Positions 9,237 to 18,575 are shown, numbered from the stretch's first letter. The stretch: 44,380 nucleotides of DNA from Nocardia carnea (GCF_029868855.1 NZ_JARWOV010000049.1:1-44380); one strand, 5' to 3'. Notes: generated from the letters alone by a model not told the origin. Program-made: numbers and translations.

Positions 9237-10289
9237 ATGCTGGTGAAATCGTTGACAGCGCTATCGCAGGCGCACCACGGCGCGCTGACCGCCCCGTACC
9301 GAGCCGCGTTACGCGCACGTCGTTTCCGGAACGCTGCCTTCAACGCCCCCGCCGATGCGCCCGAGATATCGACCGTCACCACCGTCGACGGCGCCCGCCT
9401 GCGCGTGCATTCCTACGGTCCCGCCGATGCCGAGCCGATCGTGTTCGTCCACGGCTGGAGCTGCTGTATCGAATACTGGAATCCGCAGATCAACGCCTTC
9501 GCCGACCGGTACCGGGTGATCTCCTACGATCAGCGCGGCCACGGTGAGAGCACTCTGGGCCGCGCCCCGCTCGGCGACCGCACCCTCGCCGACGATCTCG
9601 CCGCCGTCCTCGATGCCACCCTGCGCCCCGGACGCACCGCACTGCTGGTCGGCCACAGCATGGGCGGTATCACCCTGCAGGCATGGGCCGCCCGCCATCC
9701 GCAGCAGGTCGCCCGGCGGGCCCGCGCGGTGGTGCTCGCCAACACCACCTCGGGCAATATCCGCTACGACACCGATCTGCTCCCCCTGCTGAACAAGCCG
9801 CTCAGCGTAGGGAATCAGCCGCTCACCCTGCTCGGCTCGCCCATCCGGCTCCCGATGATCGTCGCCGAATCGATCCTCACCACCCCGCTGCCCCTGCCGG
9901 GCGGCTGGGCGGCCCGGGAACTGCTCAAACAGCGCATCATGGCCCGTGGCGCCACGAACGAACAGGCGGATTTCGCCCTGAGTATCGTGCGTTCCTGTCG
10001 CCCCCTGGCCCGCGGCAGGCACGCCGCCATCCTGGCCGACCTGCAACTCGGCGCGGCGGCCGCCAACTTGACGGTCCCCACCACGATCATCGCCGGACAA
10101 CACGACCGGCTGCTGCCCGAACGGATGTCGCGCATCATCGCCGACACCATGGAGGAGGCCGGCCACCGCCCCGATTACCAGGTCTGGCCCACCGGCCACC
10201 TGGGCAATATCGAGGCCGCCGACCGCTTCAACACCGAACTCGTCTCCATCCTGAATCGCACCGGTTCGCGGTCGGTGGCCGCGGGCTGA
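9237..10289 (+). CDS. Alpha/beta hydrolase
   Basis: A 350-residue protein starting at ATG 9237, preceded by AAGGAG at 9224-9229; a longer frame to 9135 has no such signal. The fold is clear: oxyanion segment FVHGWSCC, nucleophile elbow GHSMGG with S141, acid D290 in GQHDRLLP and base H321 in TGHLGNIE. A helical cap lies between about residues 170 and 260. Substrate is unknown; relatives are esterases, lipases or epoxide-type hydrolases. There is no signal peptide. It stands alone, with 208 bp before the next gene. Confidence 0.88.
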   Translation: MLVKSLTALSQAHHGALTAPYRAALRARRFRNAAFNAPADAPEISTVTTVDGARLRVHSYGPADAEPIVFVHGWSCCIEYWNPQINAFADRYRVISYDQRGHGESTLGRAPLGDRTLADDLAAVLDATLRPGRTALLVGHSMGGITLQAWAARHPQQVARRARAVVLANTTSGNIRYDTDLLPLLNKPLSVGNQPLTLLGSPIRLPMIVAESILTTPLPLPGGWAARELLKQRIMARGATNEQADFALSIVRSCRPLARGRHAAILADLQLGAAAANLTVPTTIIAGQHDRLLPERMSRIIADTMEEAGHRPDYQVWPTGHLGNIEAADRFNTELVSILNRTGSRSVAAG

Positions 10290-10498
10290 GCGGAGGTTCC
10301 CCGAGTTCGGTCGACGATGCCCGGCTCGGTGGACTTCATCACGGGGGCACCCCGAGAAGTCGGCGGCAGGAAGAGCCGTCTTGTCCCGGTACCGGAGACG
10401 CTCCCCGTGCCGGGAACGGCCGGCGCCATGTGAACAGGAATATCGGCGATGGCGCGTCGTTGCACCCAGCGACAGCTCCCTGGCGATAGGAATGGACT

Positions 10499-11419
10499 AT
10501 GCGCGCAGCGACCTACGACCGCTACACCGCCGACGACAACGATGTACGAGTCCGTGACCTGCCCACACCAAAACTGTTCCCAGGATCGGTCCTGATCGAG
10601 GTTCGCGCGGCCGGAGTGAACCCGGTCGACTGGAAGCTGATGTCGGGTGCGCTCGACGGCCTGATCGATGCGGTGTTCCCGGTGATTCCCGGCTGGGATG
10701 TCGCCGGCACCGTGGTCGATACCGGACTGGACACTCCGGAATTCTCGGTCGGTGACGAGGTGCTCGCCTACGCCCGAAAGGACGTTCTGCAGGGCGGGAC
10801 CTTCGCCGAACTGGTCGCGGTGCCGGCCGCGCATGTCGCCCGCAAGCCGGCCGAACTACCGTGGGAGCAGGCCGGCGCGCTCCCCTTGGCCGGCGGCACG
10901 GCACTGCGCACCCTCGACCTGCTCGAGGTGACCGCCGACGACACCGTGCTGGTCCACGCCGCGGCCGGCGGTGTCGGCAGCCTCGGCGTCCAGATCGCCA
11001 CGGCCCGCGGCGCCCGGGTCCTGGGCACCGCATCCCAGCAGAACCACGACTACCTGCGCGACCTCGGCGCCGAACCGGTCGACTACGGCGACGGCCTGGT
11101 CGAACGAATCCGCGAACTCGCCCCCGACGGCGTGCACGCGGTGGCCGATTTCGTCGGCGGTCAGCTCGACACGACCCTCGCGGTACTCGCTCCGGGCGGC
11201 CGGCACGCCTCGGTCGCCGACAACAGCGTGGCCGAACACGGCGGGCATATCGTCTGGGTCCGCCCCGACGGCCGGCAGACCCAGCGCCTGGCCGACCTCG
11301 CCGCCAAAGGCAACTTGACGGTCCCCATCGCCCGCACCTTCTCCCTCGACGAGGTTCCCGACGCGTTCGCGGCGAGCCGTACCGGACACACGCGCGGGAA
11401 GAACGTCATCGTCCTCTGA
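10499..11419 (+). CDS. NADPH:quinone oxidoreductase-type MDR protein
   Basis: A 306-residue zinc-free medium-chain dehydrogenase/reductase. The N-terminal GroES-like domain includes AAGVNPVDWKLMSG and the GWDVAGTV strand; the Rossmann motif is A155-A-G-G-V-G160 in VHAAAGGVGSLGVQIA. The zinc-ligand cysteines of alcohol dehydrogenases are absent, placing it with quinone oxidoreductases and zeta-crystallin-like enzymes that reduce quinones or activated alkenes with NADPH. Start ATG 10499 has AGGAA about 8 bases before it. It precedes the next hydrolase gene by 83 bp and the two may be co-transcribed. Confidence 0.9.
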   Translation: MRAATYDRYTADDNDVRVRDLPTPKLFPGSVLIEVRAAGVNPVDWKLMSGALDGLIDAVFPVIPGWDVAGTVVDTGLDTPEFSVGDEVLAYARKDVLQGGTFAELVAVPAAHVARKPAELPWEQAGALPLAGGTALRTLDLLEVTADDTVLVHAAAGGVGSLGVQIATARGARVLGTASQQNHDYLRDLGAEPVDYGDGLVERIRELAPDGVHAVADFVGGQLDTTLAVLAPGGRHASVADNSVAEHGGHIVWVRPDGRQTQRLADLAAKGNLTVPIARTFSLDEVPDAFAASRTGHTRGKNVIVL

Positions 11420-11502
11420 CCTCCCGGCAGCGCGGACCTCGAGCAGCGCGTCCCGGCCACGTATCGCGGCGTCCGACCTCCCCGGCTTCCGAAGGAGATC
11501 TC

Positions 11503-12750
11503 GTGCCCACGTTCCCGTTCCGGCCGGCTCTCCCGCACCAGGTGTTCAGCGCCGGTTTCTACCCGGATGCCGACGCCGATCATGCGGTGCGCTGCGTCCT
11601 CGGCGCGACCGCTTCCGGAGCGGCCGATATCGGCGAGGTTCTGTGGGCGATCGATGCCGCCGAACCCGATGACCACGAGAACTGGTTCCGCACCTGGGAA
11701 GCAGCCGGTGAACGTGCGCGCACCCTCGCCGATACCGCCGCCTCCGGCGGCCACCAGCTGAGCGCTTCCTGGGCGTATCTCCGGTCCGCCACCTATTTCG
11801 CGGCCGCCGTGAACGCGCTCAGCGGTTCCGGCGCCGACGACCGGCTTCTTCCGACTTTCCGCAGCCACCGCTACGGCTGGGACCGTTTCGTCGACACCAC
11901 CATGCATCAGGTCGAACGTGTCGCCATCCCGTACGAGAACAGCACCCTGCCCGGCTATTTCTTCACCCCCGCGCCGGACAGCACTCCGCGGCCCACCTTC
12001 GTGATGGTCAACGGCAGCGACGGCGCGCTGTGTGCTCTCTGGAGTTCGGGAGCATCCGGCGCGCTGGCCCGCGGCTACAACGTGCTGATGTTCGACGGCC
12101 CCGGCCAGCAGTCGATGTTGTTCGAGCGGAAAACGGCGTTCCGTCCGGATTGGGAAGCGGTACTCACCCCGGTTCTCGACCATCTGCTCGACCGGAGCGG
12201 CGTCGACCCCGAGCGGGTCGCGCTGTACGGGATCAGCCAGGGCGGATACTGGATCGCCCGGGCGCTGGTGTTCGAACATCGTTTCGCGGCCGCTGTCGCC
12301 GACCCTGGCGTGGTCGATGTCGCGGCCTCCTGGTCTGCGAATATCCCGAAATCCCTGCTGAGACTGTTCCATGCGGGTAAGAGGAAACAGTTCGACACCG
12401 AACTGGGTGTCGGCCTGAAACTCTCCGGAAAAAGTGCCCACACCTGGAACTTCCGGGCTCGCCCGTATGGGTGTGACAGCTATTTCGACACCCTCACCGC
12501 GGTTCGCGAGTACACACTCGGCGCGGCCGATGCCGCCCGGATCACCACCCCCCTGTTCATCGCCGACCCCGAGGACGAACAATTCTGGCCGGGCCAGTCC
12601 CGGCGTCTCGCCGAGATGGTCTCGGGGCCGGTGCACCGCTGCCGGTTCACCGCGGCCGAGGGCGCGAACTACCACTGCCAGCCGCTGGCCCGCGCCCTCA
12701 CCGAACAACGCATGTTCGACTGGCTCGACGAAACGCTGCATCTCCGATGA
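11503..12750 (+). CDS. Alpha/beta hydrolase of the FrsA/dihydroxy-pseudooxynicotine hydrolase type
   Basis: A 415-residue protein. GTG 11503 follows AAGGAG at 11492-11497, which decides the start; the frame is open far upstream but only as a shadow of the oxidoreductase. A helical N-terminal cap of about 130 residues precedes the hydrolase core. The nucleophile is S245 in YGISQGGYW; likely acid is the Asp of DPEDEQFWPG and likely base the His of GANYHCQPLA. This layout resembles C-C bond hydrolases and FrsA-like esterases that cleave small acylated compounds. Substrate unknown. It may work with the oxidoreductase upstream and the dehydrogenase downstream, but nothing in the sequence proves a pathway. 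Confidence 0.85.
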   Translation: MPTFPFRPALPHQVFSAGFYPDADADHAVRCVLGATASGAADIGEVLWAIDAAEPDDHENWFRTWEAAGERARTLADTAASGGHQLSASWAYLRSATYFAAAVNALSGSGADDRLLPTFRSHRYGWDRFVDTTMHQVERVAIPYENSTLPGYFFTPAPDSTPRPTFVMVNGSDGALCALWSSGASGALARGYNVLMFDGPGQQSMLFERKTAFRPDWEAVLTPVLDHLLDRSGVDPERVALYGISQGGYWIARALVFEHRFAAAVADPGVVDVAASWSANIPKSLLRLFHAGKRKQFDTELGVGLKLSGKSAHTWNFRARPYGCDSYFDTLTAVREYTLGAADAARITTPLFIADPEDEQFWPGQSRRLAEMVSGPVHRCRFTAAEGANYHCQPLARALTEQRMFDWLDETLHLR

Positions 12751-12851
12751 CGGTCGGCGCAGGCGGCCACTGAATGGGACCGGCCACCCAGCGGGCTCGG
12801 CCGTACGCCGATCCAGGATCCGGCCGCTGTTCCGGAAGGTAGGTTCGTACG

Positions 12852-13907
12852 ATGGCTTTGCGCGTAGTTCAGTGGGCGACCGGGGGTGTCGGACAGGCCG
12901 CGATCGGACATATCCTGCGGCATCCCGACCTCGAACTGGTCGGGTGCTGGGTACATTCGCCGGAGAAGTCCGGTAAGGATGTAGGCGATATCGTCGGATC
13001 GGAGAAGACCGGTGTGATCGCGACCCACAGTGTGGAGGAAATCCTCGCGCTGGACGCCGATTGCGTCCTGTACGCGCCGCTACTGCCGGACGCCGGTCAA
13101 GTGCAGGCGATCCTGCGCTCCGGCAAGAATGTCGTCACTCCCCTGGGCTGGTTCTGGCCGACCGACAAAGAACGGTCGAAGATGGAACCCGCGGCCCTGG
13201 CAGGCAACGCGACCTTGCACGGCACCGGTATCGATCCCGGCGGCGCCACCGAACAGCAGCCCCTCTTCTTCAGCGGACTGTCCTCGGCCATCACCTTCGT
13301 CCGCGGCGAGGAGTTCTCCGATATCCGCACCTATAACGCCCCCGATGTAGTGCGGCACATCATGGGGTTCGGCGGAACCCCCGAGGAAGCAAAAGCGGGC
13401 CCGATGCTCGGCCTGCTGGCGCGCGGCTTCGAACAGTCGGTGCGCATGTGTCTGGACACACTCGGTTTCGCGGAGGCCGAGATCCGCAGCAGCCACGATA
13501 TCGCGGTCGCCACCGCACCGATCGATTCACCGGCCGGCGTGATCGAACCCGGCCGCGTCGCCGCGCAGCGTTTCGCCTGGGAAGCGTTCATCGGCGAGAC
13601 GAAGGTCGTACGGGTGGCGGTCAACTGGTTGATGGGTGCGGAAAACCTCGAACCCGCCTGGGAATTCGGGCCCGGTGGTGAACGCTTCGAGATCGAGGTG
13701 AAGGGCGACCCCGACTGTTCGGTGGTCATCCACGGCTGGCATCCGGCCAGTGTCACGGCGGGGCTGCTCCGCAACCCCGGAATCGTGGTCACCGCCGCGC
13801 ATTGCGTCAATTCGATCCCCACTGTCTGCGCGGCGCCACCCGGGATTCTCACGTTCGTGGATATGCCTGTGGTCACCGGTCGCGCACATCCCGATCTCGC
13901 CGGATGA
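12852..13907 (+). CDS. DapB-like NAD(P)-dependent dehydrogenase
   Basis: A 351-residue protein from ATG 12852 with GGAAGGTAGG upstream. The N-terminal Rossmann segment VVQWATGGVGQAAIGHIL and the later LHGTGIDPGGATEQ match the actinobacterial family annotated as dihydrodipicolinate reductase-like or NAD(P)H-dependent amine dehydrogenase. Related enzymes include 2,4-diaminopentanoate dehydrogenase. The lysine-pathway DapB is much shorter, about 250 residues, so this is unlikely to be the housekeeping enzyme. The gene ends at a strong bidirectional terminator. Confidence 0.85.
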   Translation: MALRVVQWATGGVGQAAIGHILRHPDLELVGCWVHSPEKSGKDVGDIVGSEKTGVIATHSVEEILALDADCVLYAPLLPDAGQVQAILRSGKNVVTPLGWFWPTDKERSKMEPAALAGNATLHGTGIDPGGATEQQPLFFSGLSSAITFVRGEEFSDIRTYNAPDVVRHIMGFGGTPEEAKAGPMLGLLARGFEQSVRMCLDTLGFAEAEIRSSHDIAVATAPIDSPAGVIEPGRVAAQRFAWEAFIGETKVVRVAVNWLMGAENLEPAWEFGPGGERFEIEVKGDPDCSVVIHGWHPASVTAGLLRNPGIVVTAAHCVNSIPTVCAAPPGILTFVDMPVVTGRAHPDLAG

Positions 13908-13927
13908 CAACACCTTTCAGGCAGACG

Positions 13928-13958
13928 CGAACGAACCGGCACTCGTCCGGTTCGTTCG
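13928..13958. terminator. Bidirectional intrinsic terminator hairpin
   Basis: A perfect 12-bp stem, CGAACGAACCGG at 13928-13939 against 13947-13958, with a 7-nt loop. It lies between the convergent DapB-like and DUF1772 genes and can serve both. It lacks a long T tract, as is common in high-GC actinobacteria. Confidence 0.85.
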
Positions 13959-13967
13959 GGTAGCCGA

Positions 13968-14441
13968 TCAGGCGGCGGCGATCGCGACCGTCAAAGCGAC
14001 CAGCGCTGTCGCCTGCAGTCCCACGCGCAGGAAGATGATGCTTTCCCAGCGCTGTTGCAGCGCACGAGCATTGTCCGGGATCACCCCGGAAAGCGCGGCC
14101 GCCTTCTGGGCTGTATTGACCGGCTTGGCGATTCGCGCGTACAGGACGAGCCAGACGACCAGCGTGACCACGGCCACCGCCGCCGCTGCCGCCGACACCG
14201 GGTAACCGCCGAGCCCCGCCAGCACGGCGGCGGCGAGCGCACTCAGCAATCCGGTGATGCCGACCGGCGGCATCCGCGAGTCGGCGAAATAGTGCCCCCA
14301 CCCGGCACTCAGGGTCATGGTGGTGTCGTCGAGCCGGGCATTGACCGAGCGCGTGACGAGTGCGGCGACGGCGTCCGCGCCGTAGACGACGGCATTGGTG
14401 ACGACGGCGAGTGCAGCGAGAAGTTGGATGAATGTGGCCAT
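13968..14441 (-). CDS. DUF1772-like small membrane protein
   Basis: A 157-residue protein from ATG 14441, with AGGAG a few bases upstream. Four hydrophobic segments are visible, beginning FIQLLAALAVVTNAVVYGAD, then a central pair, and a last one in IIFLRVGLQATALVALTVAIA. The layout and the QQRWESI segment fit DUF1772 (anthrone oxygenase-like) membrane proteins, though the match is by eye. It is the second gene of a unit with the DUF4267 protein, 41 bp downstream of it, and probably under the divergent TetR repressor. Function unknown. Confidence 0.7.
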   Translation of the reverse strand: MATFIQLLAALAVVTNAVVYGADAVAALVTRSVNARLDDTTMTLSAGWGHYFADSRMPPVGITGLLSALAAAVLAGLGGYPVSAAAAAVAVVTLVVWLVLYARIAKPVNTAQKAAALSGVIPDNARALQQRWESIIFLRVGLQATALVALTVAIAAA

Positions 14442-14482
14442 AGCGGACTCCTGACGGTTTCGTTTCGGCTGGCTCGAATGAG

Positions 14483-14896
14483 CTACGCGGCCTGGGCAGC
14501 CGTATCGACGCCGGCGCGCTCGCGGATCAACAACAGTCCCGTCAGCGCAACGAGTACGGCGGTCAGCCCGTGGATCCCGAAAGCGGCAGCTGCCGAACCG
14601 TTGTGCAGCAGAACGGTGAGCATGTCCCCCACCGGGATCAGCGCGAATCCGAGCAGCACGACTCCCAGTGCGAACCGCTGTCCCAGCGCGAGTAGCACCA
14701 GCAGGACGATTGCGGTGACCACGTCGCGAACCCCCTTGAGGTTCGAGAACGCTGCCGCTTCGCCGGTAGGCCATACCGGCAGTCCGAATCCGGTGGCGAT
14801 CCACTCGGGTGCGATCAGGTAACCGGTCCCGAAGTACAGGACGAATGCCGCCAGGCTCAGGGACAACAGGGTTGCGACGCGGCGAACGGTGATCAT
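14483..14896 (-). CDS. DUF4267-like small membrane protein
   Basis: A 137-residue protein with four hydrophobic segments and the central FSNLKGVRDVVTAIVLLVLL typical of DUF4267. The start is ATG 14896 because GGAG ends six bases before it; the frame continues to 14938 but into the operator region. It is the first gene of the unit facing the TetR gene. A TetR-type operator at 14910-14924 lies just before the start, so repression by that regulator is likely. Function unknown; such pairs may respond to a lipophilic compound, which is inference. Confidence 0.75.
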   Translation of the reverse strand: MITVRRVATLLSLSLAAFVLYFGTGYLIAPEWIATGFGLPVWPTGEAAAFSNLKGVRDVVTAIVLLVLLALGQRFALGVVLLGFALIPVGDMLTVLLHNGSAAAAFGIHGLTAVLVALTGLLLIRERAGVDTAAQAA

Positions 14897-14909
14897 GGTC
14901 AACTCCATA

Positions 14910-14924
14910 TCTAGCATTGCTATA
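14910..14924. promoter_or_regulatory. TetR operator, copy 1
   Basis: TCTAGC-ATT-GCTATA, an imperfect 6-3-6 inverted repeat. It differs from copy 2 in the right half by one base and in the spacer by two. It lies 14 bp upstream of the DUF4267 start. Confidence 0.7.
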
Positions 14925-14959
14925 TCGAATAGCGACACTATCTTGCTAGCGCTAATTTG

Positions 14960-14974
14960 TCTAGCGCTGCTAGA
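14960..14974. promoter_or_regulatory. TetR operator, copy 2
   Basis: TCTAGC-GCT-GCTAGA, a perfect 6-3-6 inverted repeat 8 bp before the TetR start and 50 bp from copy 1. A further half-site, GCTAGCGCTA, lies at 14945-14954. The position fits autoregulation. Confidence 0.75.
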
Positions 14975-14982
14975 TTCAGGGC

Positions 14983-15609
14983 ATGGGAATCCAGAACAGG
15001 CGCGAACGGGAACGATCCGAACGACACCGGCTCATCGTCCGCACGGCCCGCGAGCTGGCGGAAACCGAAGGCTGGGATTCCGTCACCGTCCGCAAACTCG
15101 CGGACCGCATCGAATACAGCCAGCCGGTCCTCTACAGCCACTTCGCCGGTAAACGCGCCATTGTCACCGCGGTCGCCCTCGACGGCATCACCGAACTGGC
15201 CGAATCCCTCCACCGCGCCCGTACCACTGCCCCCGACGAACCCGCAGCCCTCGCCGCCGTAGCCCGTGCCTACACGGATTTCGCCGCCGAAAACCCCGCC
15301 CTTTACGACGCCATGTTCGTGTTACCCACCGACCTTACTTTCGGTGACGGCGCCCCCGAACCCCTCCGCAACGCCTTCACCGAACTGGTCACAACCTTCG
15401 CCCCCTTCGCCGCGAAAACCGACGTGGAAACCCTCACCGAAACCATCTGGAGCACCCTCCACGGCCTGGCCACGCTGGAACGCAACAACCGCCTCCGCCC
15501 AGGTCGCCGGGCACAACGCCTCGCCATTCTGCAGAACTGGCTGGCCACAACGGCAGCGCGACAACGTACCTCCTGGCCGCAGCTACCTGCTCCTGACCTC
15601 GAAAAATGA
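14983..15609 (+). CDS. TetR/AcrR-family transcriptional repressor
   Basis: A 208-residue protein. The DNA-binding helix-turn-helix spans about residues 14-60, with VTVRKLADRIEYSQPVLYSHF at 34-54 as the core. The remaining helical domain (TLHGLATLERNNR near its end) resembles the WHG-type ligand-binding domain. It is divergent from the DUF4267/DUF1772 pair, and two matching palindromes lie in the 86-bp space between them, one near each start. It most likely represses both itself and the membrane pair. The inducer is unknown. Confidence 0.92.
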   Translation: MGIQNRRERERSERHRLIVRTARELAETEGWDSVTVRKLADRIEYSQPVLYSHFAGKRAIVTAVALDGITELAESLHRARTTAPDEPAALAAVARAYTDFAAENPALYDAMFVLPTDLTFGDGAPEPLRNAFTELVTTFAPFAAKTDVETLTETIWSTLHGLATLERNNRLRPGRRAQRLAILQNWLATTAARQRTSWPQLPAPDLEK

Positions 15610-16006
15610 TCGTTATCGACGCACGCCTCGGCAACGACTCGAATCAGCGCCCACGCTGTCAGCGAGTGGCGGCCGCAGTCCGGGGCGGACGCCTTCTGTA
15701 CGGCATCGACAGCCCGGGCGATCGGCCCCTCGAGAACGGGCCGCCGCTTTCCGACCCGCGCCGTGCCCTCGACCGTCATCGTCGGCGCGCGGCCCCGGGA
15801 TCACAGCGTGGCCGCGCGGCTTCGCTCGCGACCCGCGCGGCCTGTTCGTTGACCCGCGTTTGCGGGTGCGTTTCAATGCTCCGGCGTCCGAAAGACGTTT
15901 TCGCTGCTCAGGCTTGTGCACAGCCCGTCAGACCGCGCCGGTACCCGGCTGTTCCGGGGGCCTTCGCGCGGTAGCGCCCGCCGGTTGCCGGGGAATGGAG
16001 TCGACG
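15610..16006. other. 397-bp gap upstream of the lipase
   Basis: No believable gene. The only structure I see is a small hairpin, ACCCGC-gttt-GCGGGT at 15852-15867, followed by TTTC, which might end TetR transcription. The 3' end carries the lipase ribosome-binding site. No clear promoter recognised. Confidence 0.45.
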
Positions 16007-17299
16007 ATGAGGACGGTCGCATTCGGTTCCGGGGCACGGTCCCGGATGGTCCGCGCCCTGGTCACCACGGTACTGCTGCTCTCGGGCGGCACAGCGGCAA
16101 TCCCGGCAGCCGCGCAAACCGTGCCACCATCCCCGTCCGAAGATCCCTTCTACACCTACGACCAACCGATGACCGCCACCACTCCGGGCACTGTCCTGCG
16201 CTCCCGGCCCGCGCCGTTCGCCTTCCCGAAGTTATCCACACCCATCACCAGCACCCAGGTGCTCTACCGGACCACCACTCAGCAGAACGAGCCCACCGCG
16301 GCGGTCACCACCGTGCTGCGCCCACTCGTCCCCGGCCCCGCGCGGCTGTTGTCGTACCACATGGCCTACGACGCGCTCGGATCCCAATGCAACCCCTCGT
16401 ACACGCTCACCGGCCGGACAGATAGCCCCGGTGCCGTCATGGAGCAGGCTGTTATCGCCGGTTATCTCGCCGCCGGATACACCGTCGTGGTACCCGATTA
16501 CGAAGGCTTTGACCTGGAGTGGACCGTCGGCCGGCAATCCGGCTACGCCGCCCTCGACGGAATCCGGGCCGCCGAACAGATCCTGGGACTGCCTGCTTCG
16601 ACTCCCGTCGCGATGTCCGGGTACTCGGGCGGTTCGGTGCCCACCGAATGGGCCGCCGAGATCGCTCCGCACTACGCTCCCGAACTCGCCCTGGTCAGCG
16701 CCGCCGCCGGCGGGCTACCCGTCCACCTCGCACACAACCTCCCCTATGTGAGTGGCAGCACCAACTGGGCGGGCGTCATCCCGGCCATGGTCGTCACCTA
16801 TCGGCGCACCTACGAACTCGACACCACCGCATTCCTCTCCGAACGCGGAGCCCAGCTCACCGCCGCCGTGGAAAACCTCTGCCTCGGGCAGTTCGCCAAG
16901 CGCTATCCCGGCCTCACCGACGCCGAAATGGTCCGCGCCCCCTACCATTCGCTGCTCGATGTCCCCGCGTCCGCGGCCGCCGTCAACGACAACATCATGG
17001 GCACCGCCGGCACCCCCGCCGTTCCCCTGCTGCTCGCCGTGGGCCAGAGCGATCCCATCGGCGACTCGGTAATGGTCGCCCGCGATATCGAAGCCCTGGC
17101 CCACCAGCACTGCCGCCGCGGCGTCTCGGTGACATACGCCCGATACCCGCACCACGACCACATCGCCGCCTTCGCCCGCTTCCAAGCCGAGGCCGCACAG
17201 TTCCTCGCCGACCGTTTCGCCGGTATCCCACCCACAACCAACTGCGCATCCATCGGCCCGGGCAACTCTCTCGCCCCCGTCCCCATCCCGGCCGGGTGA
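16007..17299 (+). CDS. Secreted lipase, LIP (secretory lipase) family
   Basis: A 430-residue exported protein. ATG 16007 is favoured over ATG 15995 because GGAG sits six bases ahead of it. The signal peptide has a basic start (RSRMVRALVTTVLLLSGG) and a likely cut after AIPAAAQ, near residue 36. The nucleophile is S207 in SGYSGGS, the likely acid lies in GQSDPIGD and the base in YPHHDHI. These and the DYEGFD segment match the LIP family of fungal and nocardial triacylglycerol lipases. In pathogenic relatives such enzymes release fatty acids from host lipids; the role here is not known. Confidence 0.9.
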   Translation: MRTVAFGSGARSRMVRALVTTVLLLSGGTAAIPAAAQTVPPSPSEDPFYTYDQPMTATTPGTVLRSRPAPFAFPKLSTPITSTQVLYRTTTQQNEPTAAVTTVLRPLVPGPARLLSYHMAYDALGSQCNPSYTLTGRTDSPGAVMEQAVIAGYLAAGYTVVVPDYEGFDLEWTVGRQSGYAALDGIRAAEQILGLPASTPVAMSGYSGGSVPTEWAAEIAPHYAPELALVSAAAGGLPVHLAHNLPYVSGSTNWAGVIPAMVVTYRRTYELDTTAFLSERGAQLTAAVENLCLGQFAKRYPGLTDAEMVRAPYHSLLDVPASAAAVNDNIMGTAGTPAVPLLLAVGQSDPIGDSVMVARDIEALAHQHCRRGVSVTYARYPHHDHIAAFARFQAEAAQFLADRFAGIPPTTNCASIGPGNSLAPVPIPAG

Positions 17300-17508
17300 T
17301 CGGCCGCCCCACCTCGGCGCCCAGCATCTCCGAGCAGTTCCCGAAACCGTTCCCCGAGTGCCACTCGCACGCGCTGCCCCGTTCACTGCCCGCGGCACTC
17401 CTCGAATGGAGTCTCCGCGGCGCACACCCGCACCGAGAAGACCACCGGCCGCGGATCGGCTGCGCCGACCACTCGCGCACCGTTCTGCGCGCCGAGAGAA
17501 TAGACGGC

Positions 17509-18342
17509 ATGACCGGTCTCGCGCTTACGCCCGAACGTCGAACCGAACTGGCCGCGTTGCTCGACGATGGGCCACGGTTGACGGCGGAGTATCCGAAGGT
17601 CGCCGAGTATCTGGATACCGCGCCGATGCTGTCGGGTACCGGGGACCCGGAGGCCGATGGCGCGTTCGATCTGCGGTTCGTGCACTTCATGACCGGTGGT
17701 ACCGCAGAATTCGGCAATCCGTATTGGGAGATCGTCGGCCCGGCCGTCGGAACCGATGGCGAGCGCAGGGTGATCAACGGCGGAAGCGCCGACGGCAGCG
17801 TTCGACTCGGGTTCGTGCAGACAATCCTCCAGGCCGCATATGCCTATGCGATCCCCTCTCCCGAGACCCTGGAGTGGGTGAAGAGGTTCAGCCAGGGCCG
17901 CACAGTGGTCGAGCTGGGTGCCGGTCGTGGGTACTGGGCACGACAGCTGTCGGACTATGGCATGACGGTCGAGGCGTTCGATTCCGAACCGCCGGACACC
18001 TCCGCGAATCTCTCCTTTCCGGACACTCCGGGGCAGCCTGCTGTGTGGTTTCCGGTGGGCGGTCCCGAGGAGTTCGCCACCGAACTCGATGCGGACTCGG
18101 TGTTGTTCCTGTGCTGGCCGCCCGGCTGGGGCAACACGATGGCGTCCGAGGCGCTGAAGCTGTTCGAGTCGCGCGGTGGCAGCCGACTGGTGTTCATCGG
18201 TGAGCCCAAGGGCGGCAAGACCGGTGACGATGCGTTCTTCGATCGGCTGTCGGCAGCCTGGTCACTGGAGAGTGCCGATGAGCGGTTCGTGTCCTGGTGG
18301 AACCTCACCGATGTAGCTCAGGGCTGGGTCCGGCGACCCTAG
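17509..18342 (+). CDS. Methyltransferase-like protein (class I SAM fold)
   Basis: A 277-residue protein from ATG 17509. Residues about 132-145 carry the SAM motif I VVELGAGRGYWARQL (E135 then LGAG), followed by an acidic residue at the end of strand 2 (VEAFDSEPP) and a post-motif segment LFLCWPPGW. These support a Rossmann-type methyltransferase domain preceded by a 120-residue helical region. The substrate is not recognisable. The frame is open far upstream, but that part is a shadow of the lipase. No obvious partner gene. Confidence 0.75.
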   Translation: MTGLALTPERRTELAALLDDGPRLTAEYPKVAEYLDTAPMLSGTGDPEADGAFDLRFVHFMTGGTAEFGNPYWEIVGPAVGTDGERRVINGGSADGSVRLGFVQTILQAAYAYAIPSPETLEWVKRFSQGRTVVELGAGRGYWARQLSDYGMTVEAFDSEPPDTSANLSFPDTPGQPAVWFPVGGPEEFATELDADSVLFLCWPPGWGNTMASEALKLFESRGGSRLVFIGEPKGGKTGDDAFFDRLSAAWSLESADERFVSWWNLTDVAQGWVRRP

Positions 18343-18386
18343 CCGCCGGCCCAGCTATTGGACGAAACAGCCGGCAGCGGTAATCA

Positions 18387-18575
18387 TTGCAGCGGCCCGA
18401 CTACGGGCACCATGGTGTGGCAGTGGCCTCCGGCCAGAACCGGGCCGAGGCCGAGCGCGCCGCGTATCAGCGGCTCACGGAATTCACGCCGACGGCGGTG
18501 CTCGCCAATTTCGGCTCCGCCGACCTGAGCGGCGCAAAGATCATCGAGGTCGTCTGCACGAGCAACGCACGCTGA
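18387..18575 (+). CDS. Possible small protein or gene fragment
   Basis: A 62-codon frame opening at TTG 18387, with GTG codons at 18417 and 18423. The peptide has a plausible composition: GQNRAEAERAAYQRL then LSGAKIIEVVCTSNA. No ribosome-binding site and no recognised domain. It could be the 3' remnant of a larger gene. Low confidence. Confidence 0.3.
   Translation: MQRPDYGHHGVAVASGQNRAEAERAAYQRLTEFTPTAVLANFGSADLSGAKIIEVVCTSNAR

Noticed and set aside
10861..11502. N-terminal extension of the second alpha/beta hydrolase
   Set aside because: It is an out-of-frame shadow of the quinone oxidoreductase; AAGGAG before GTG 11503 marks the start.
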